DNA from: Gammaproteobacteria bacterium GWE2_37_16 | GTDB lineage: Bacteria > Pseudomonadota > Gammaproteobacteria > UBA9339 | Length of the DNA stretch: 15,157 bases | Reading direction: 5' to 3' | Assembly (NCBI GenBank): GCA_001801285.1 | Contig: MGXG01000016.1 | Coordinates: 1-15,157 of the forward strand | Shown: positions 13,693-15,157 of the stretch, piece by piece | Layout: the number at the start of each line of letters is the position of its first letter | How positions within the stretch are numbered: position 1 is the stretch's first letter | Position numbers and translations under genes: made by a program | Notes under the pieces: model-generated | What the model saw: the letters and a program-made list of their open reading frames with translations, nothing else | Database searches by the model: none | Told to the model about the DNA's origin: nothing

Positions 13693-13772
13693 ATACGGCT
13701 ACGGTATTCGTAGTGATTTTTCCGAGATATTTAATCAGTTCTGGAATTTTCTAATCAATTTAGGATAAAATT

Positions 13773-13997
13773 ATGGCAAAAAAACCAACAAAAAAACGTG
13801 TTAATTGGCTTTTAGTTTTACTGATGTCAGTTTTCTTCGGCAGTATCGGTGTTGACCGCTTCATTATGGGACACATCGGATTAGGTATTTTGAAGTTAAT
13901 AACCATCGGCGGGTTCGGTGTTTGGTGGCTAGTTGATGTGATTTTAATCGCTAGCAAATATGATTTTAAAAATGTGATTTGGGTAGATAAAACCTAA
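13773..13997 (+). CDS. TM2-domain membrane protein
   Basis: A 74-residue protein with a lysine-rich N-terminus (MAKKPTKKR) and two membrane segments (about 12-26 and 36-60) forming a TM2 domain. The hallmark glycine and aspartate residues are in GSIGVDRFIMGHIGLG (23-38), and an aspartate follows the WW pair in WWLVDVILI (51-59). TM2 proteins are widespread small membrane proteins without an assigned reaction. The ATG has AGGA about 8 bases upstream. Its neighbours give no functional hint: it diverges from the ABC permease, and the lipoprotein gene lies 388 bases downstream beyond repeats. Confidence 0.88.
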   Translation: MAKKPTKKRVNWLLVLLMSVFFGSIGVDRFIMGHIGLGILKLITIGGFGVWWLVDVILIASKYDFKNVIWVDKT

Positions 13998-14077
13998 ATA
14001 TTTTTTTTAATTAAATAATTGAGTCTATTGGCAATTACATAATATCCAGAAAAGTTGAGGTATTATAATTGTGATTC

Positions 14078-14101
14078 CGTAGCCGCAGGCTTTAGCCTGC
14101 G
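14078..14101 (+). repeat. REP-like GTAG hairpin repeat, copy 10
   Basis: CGTAGC followed by the stem CGCAGGC / GCCTGCG around TTTA. The arms are a third variant (GG/CC in place of AG/CT) with full pairing kept. It pairs with the inverted copy at 14144-14167, 42 bases away. Confidence 0.85.
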
Positions 14102-14143
14102 CTAAAATATGTGTTAAATCATATAGGTATGCAATAATGAAGA

Positions 14144-14167
14144 CGCAAGCTAAAGCTTGCGGCTACG
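14144..14167 (-). repeat. REP-like GTAG hairpin repeat, copy 11
   Basis: A perfect minus-oriented copy of the common type (stem CGCAAGC / GCTTGCG, loop TTTA), identical to the copies at 1038-1061 and 4411-4434. It is the partner of 14078-14101, with both GTAG ends facing outward. Confidence 0.85.
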
Positions 14168-14245
14168 TTATTTTTGTAATTTGCCCATGGTTTTTAAGAA
14201 GCCACACAACTACAACATAACATATTGATAAATAATAAATTCACG

Positions 14246-14270
14246 CGTAGCCACATGTTTTAGCCTGTGT
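14246..14270 (+). repeat. REP-like repeat, diverged copy 12
   Basis: CGTAGC leads into CACATGT / GCCTGTG around TTTA. The stem keeps most pairs but has one mismatch and one G-T pair, so this looks like an older copy. Confidence 0.55.
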
Positions 14271-14310
14271 AGTTTACGTTTATATATGACTTTCTGCCGT
14301 GATTGTTATT

Positions 14311-14338
14311 TTGAAAAAATAACCAATTCCATTATTAT
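14311..14338 (+). promoter_or_regulatory. Probable sigma-70 promoter of the lipoprotein gene
   Basis: TTGAAA (14311-14316) and TATTAT (14333-14338) are 16 bases apart, about 40 bases before the ribosome site and ATG. The match is fair but the region is AT-rich. Confidence 0.4.
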
Positions 14339-14385
14339 ATGCGTCTATAAATCTTAATTTTAAATTTAAAAAATAGGTAGATTAT

Positions 14386-14760
14386 ATGCAAAAATCAAAA
14401 ATACTGTTTAGTCTTACCGGCATTGCAGCTGCCTTACTTTTATCCGGCTGTGCCGCTAATGTAACCATCATACCAGGAAAAGCAAACCAATATACCGCCG
14501 TAGCAACGGCTGCAGAAGAAAACGATGCCAATGAAGCATCAATAAAAAAAGCTACCAAAGTCTGTGCAGATCAAGGAAAAAGATTACAAGTAACATCCCG
14601 TACCACCAAATACCAAGGATTAGAAAAAAGTCAAAAGGAATTAATCAGCGCCGCAACTACCGTAGCTAGAGCTTTTTCTAAAAAATACGTAGCGGACACC
14701 TCAACATCAGTAGATGATTATAAAGTTGAGATGAATTTCGAGTGCGTTACTGCTAAATAA
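14386..14760 (+). CDS. Small outer-membrane lipoprotein of unknown function
   Basis: A 124-residue protein. The signal peptide is lipoprotein type: MQKSK, a hydrophobic core, then the lipobox LSGC with lipidated C22. Alanine at the next position favours sorting to the outer membrane. The mature part has an Ala-rich helix (38-56), the segment KKATKVCADQGK (54-65) of a kind often seen in small secreted lipoproteins, and a C-terminal beta-like tail ending near C120. C60 and C120 could form a disulfide. The ATG has AGGT 8 bases upstream, and a likely promoter lies at 14311-14338. I do not recognise a named family and assign no function; the neighbouring cdd gene is probably unrelated. Confidence 0.8.
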   Translation: MQKSKILFSLTGIAAALLLSGCAANVTIIPGKANQYTAVATAAEENDANEASIKKATKVCADQGKRLQVTSRTTKYQGLEKSQKELISAATTVARAFSKKYVADTSTSVDDYKVEMNFECVTAK

Positions 14761-14921
14761 TTTTTTTAGTTCTGTTAACACTGAGTCCGATTTTTATATT
14801 TAAGTAGCAATGCGCTTTATCTTTATGCTGATGCTTCACGCTGAAAATATAATTTGATATTTATCGATTAATCCTTGAAAATTACAAAACTTTCGAACCT
14901 AATTCTTAAAAGGTGATCCAT

Positions 14922-15157
14922 ATGTCAAAAATAACTGATGAACTAATACAAAAAATGCTGCGTGAAGCTCTTCTGGTTAGAGAAAAAGCCTATGTTCCAT
15001 ATTCCAAATTCAAAGTAGGTGCTTGTGTTTGCGCGGAAGATGGAGAATTATTTACCGGGTGCAATGTCGAAAATGCTTCTTTTCGACTAACTAACTGCGC
15101 TGAAACCTCTGCTATCTGCAACATGATAGCAGCCGGAAAAAAACGCATCCTTGCTAT
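14922..15157 (+). CDS. cdd: Cytidine deaminase (partial, C-terminus off window)
   Basis: The first 78 codons of a zinc enzyme that deaminates cytidine and deoxycytidine to uridine and deoxyuridine in pyrimidine salvage. Visible motifs are YVPYSKFKVGA (24-34), GCNVENASF (46-54) that binds the nucleoside, and the catalytic CAE (59-61), where C59 binds zinc and E61 shuttles the proton. The second zinc motif PCxxC should lie beyond the edge. It looks like the short, tetrameric type. The residue after CAE is Thr, where arginine is common in that type, and FRLTN replaces the usual FGLTN. The ribosome site AAGGTGAT is strong. UMP-producing upp lies about 10 kb away in the same pathway but is not linked in an operon. 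Confidence 0.93.
   Translation, partial: MSKITDELIQKMLREALLVREKAYVPYSKFKVGACVCAEDGELFTGCNVENASFRLTNCAETSAICNMIAAGKKRILA

Larger units (their letters stand above)
13434..13772. other. Divergent permease / TM2-protein intergenic region rich in hairpins
   Basis: 339 bases without a gene. From left: an AT-rich leader (TTTAAAATT type), a REP-like repeat (13504-13527), a 7-bp stem ATTTTGC / GCAAAAT with loop TCG (13574-13590), an 8-bp inverted repeat ATTTCATT / AATGAAAT (13606-13633), and a 60-bp near-palindrome (13633-13692). Promoters for both divergent genes should be here but none stands out. Confidence 0.7.
13998..14385. other. TM2 / lipoprotein intergenic region with three REP-like copies
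   Basis: 388 bases without a gene. It contains a REP-like inverted pair (14078-14101 and 14144-14167), a diverged single copy (14246-14270), a probable promoter (14311-14338) and an AT-rich leader (TTTTAAATTTAAAA type) before the lipoprotein ribosome site (AGGT). Confidence 0.75.

Noticed and set aside
13692..13715. Another REP-like copy (GGCTACGG ... CGTAG)
   Set aside because: It contains fragments resembling the GTAG motif but no hairpin of the expected size, so it was not counted.

Overview
The window looks like chromosomal DNA from an AT-rich gammaproteobacterium. The gene set is mostly housekeeping (ihfB, queG, cca, upp, hslU, hslV, a SPOR-domain cell-division protein, argS, tRNA-Gln, cdd). 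Three things point loosely towards the Legionellales (Legionella, Coxiella and Rickettsiella relatives): the order argS - SPOR protein - hslV - hslU, the low GC content, and a eukaryotic-like PPP phosphatase. That placement is inference, not a database result.

Layout. At 1-861 (minus) lies the 5' part of a PPP-family phosphatase gene that runs off the left edge. ihfB (1099-1407) and queG (1670-2743) follow, also on minus. A 441-bp divergent gap carries two outward-facing repeat copies around a 131-bp element with perfect 28-bp inverted ends. cca (3185-4285, plus) and upp (4468-5121, minus) converge on another repeat pair. The block argS (8161-9924) - SPOR protein - hslV - hslU (down to 5427) reads right to left and is probably one operon; a 13-bp tandem array lies beyond hslU. 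A tRNA-Gln(UUG) with a clear promoter diverges from argS. A fused double permease (11685-13433) and its ATPase (10294-11607) form a nitrate/sulfonate-type ABC importer with no binding protein in view. The right end is plus-strand: a TM2-domain protein, a small lipoprotein and the start of cdd.

How the genes relate. HslU unfolds substrates for the HslV protease. The SPOR protein probably acts in septal peptidoglycan. cca, queG, argS and the tRNA gene all serve tRNA maturation or charging. upp and cdd both belong to pyrimidine salvage, though they lie about 10 kb apart.

The most unusual content is between the genes. At least twelve copies of a short element share a GTAG followed by a hairpin of about 7 bp with a TTTA-like loop. 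The stem bases change in a compensating way between copies. Four sets form inverted pairs with GTAG outward. The GTAG side is repeatedly expanded into tandem partial units, reaching nine 13-bp units beside hslU. This matches the REP/REPIN type of repeat known from RAYT-transposase systems. Two genes, ihfB and queG, use the TAG inside GTAG as their stop codon, and cca stops directly against a copy.
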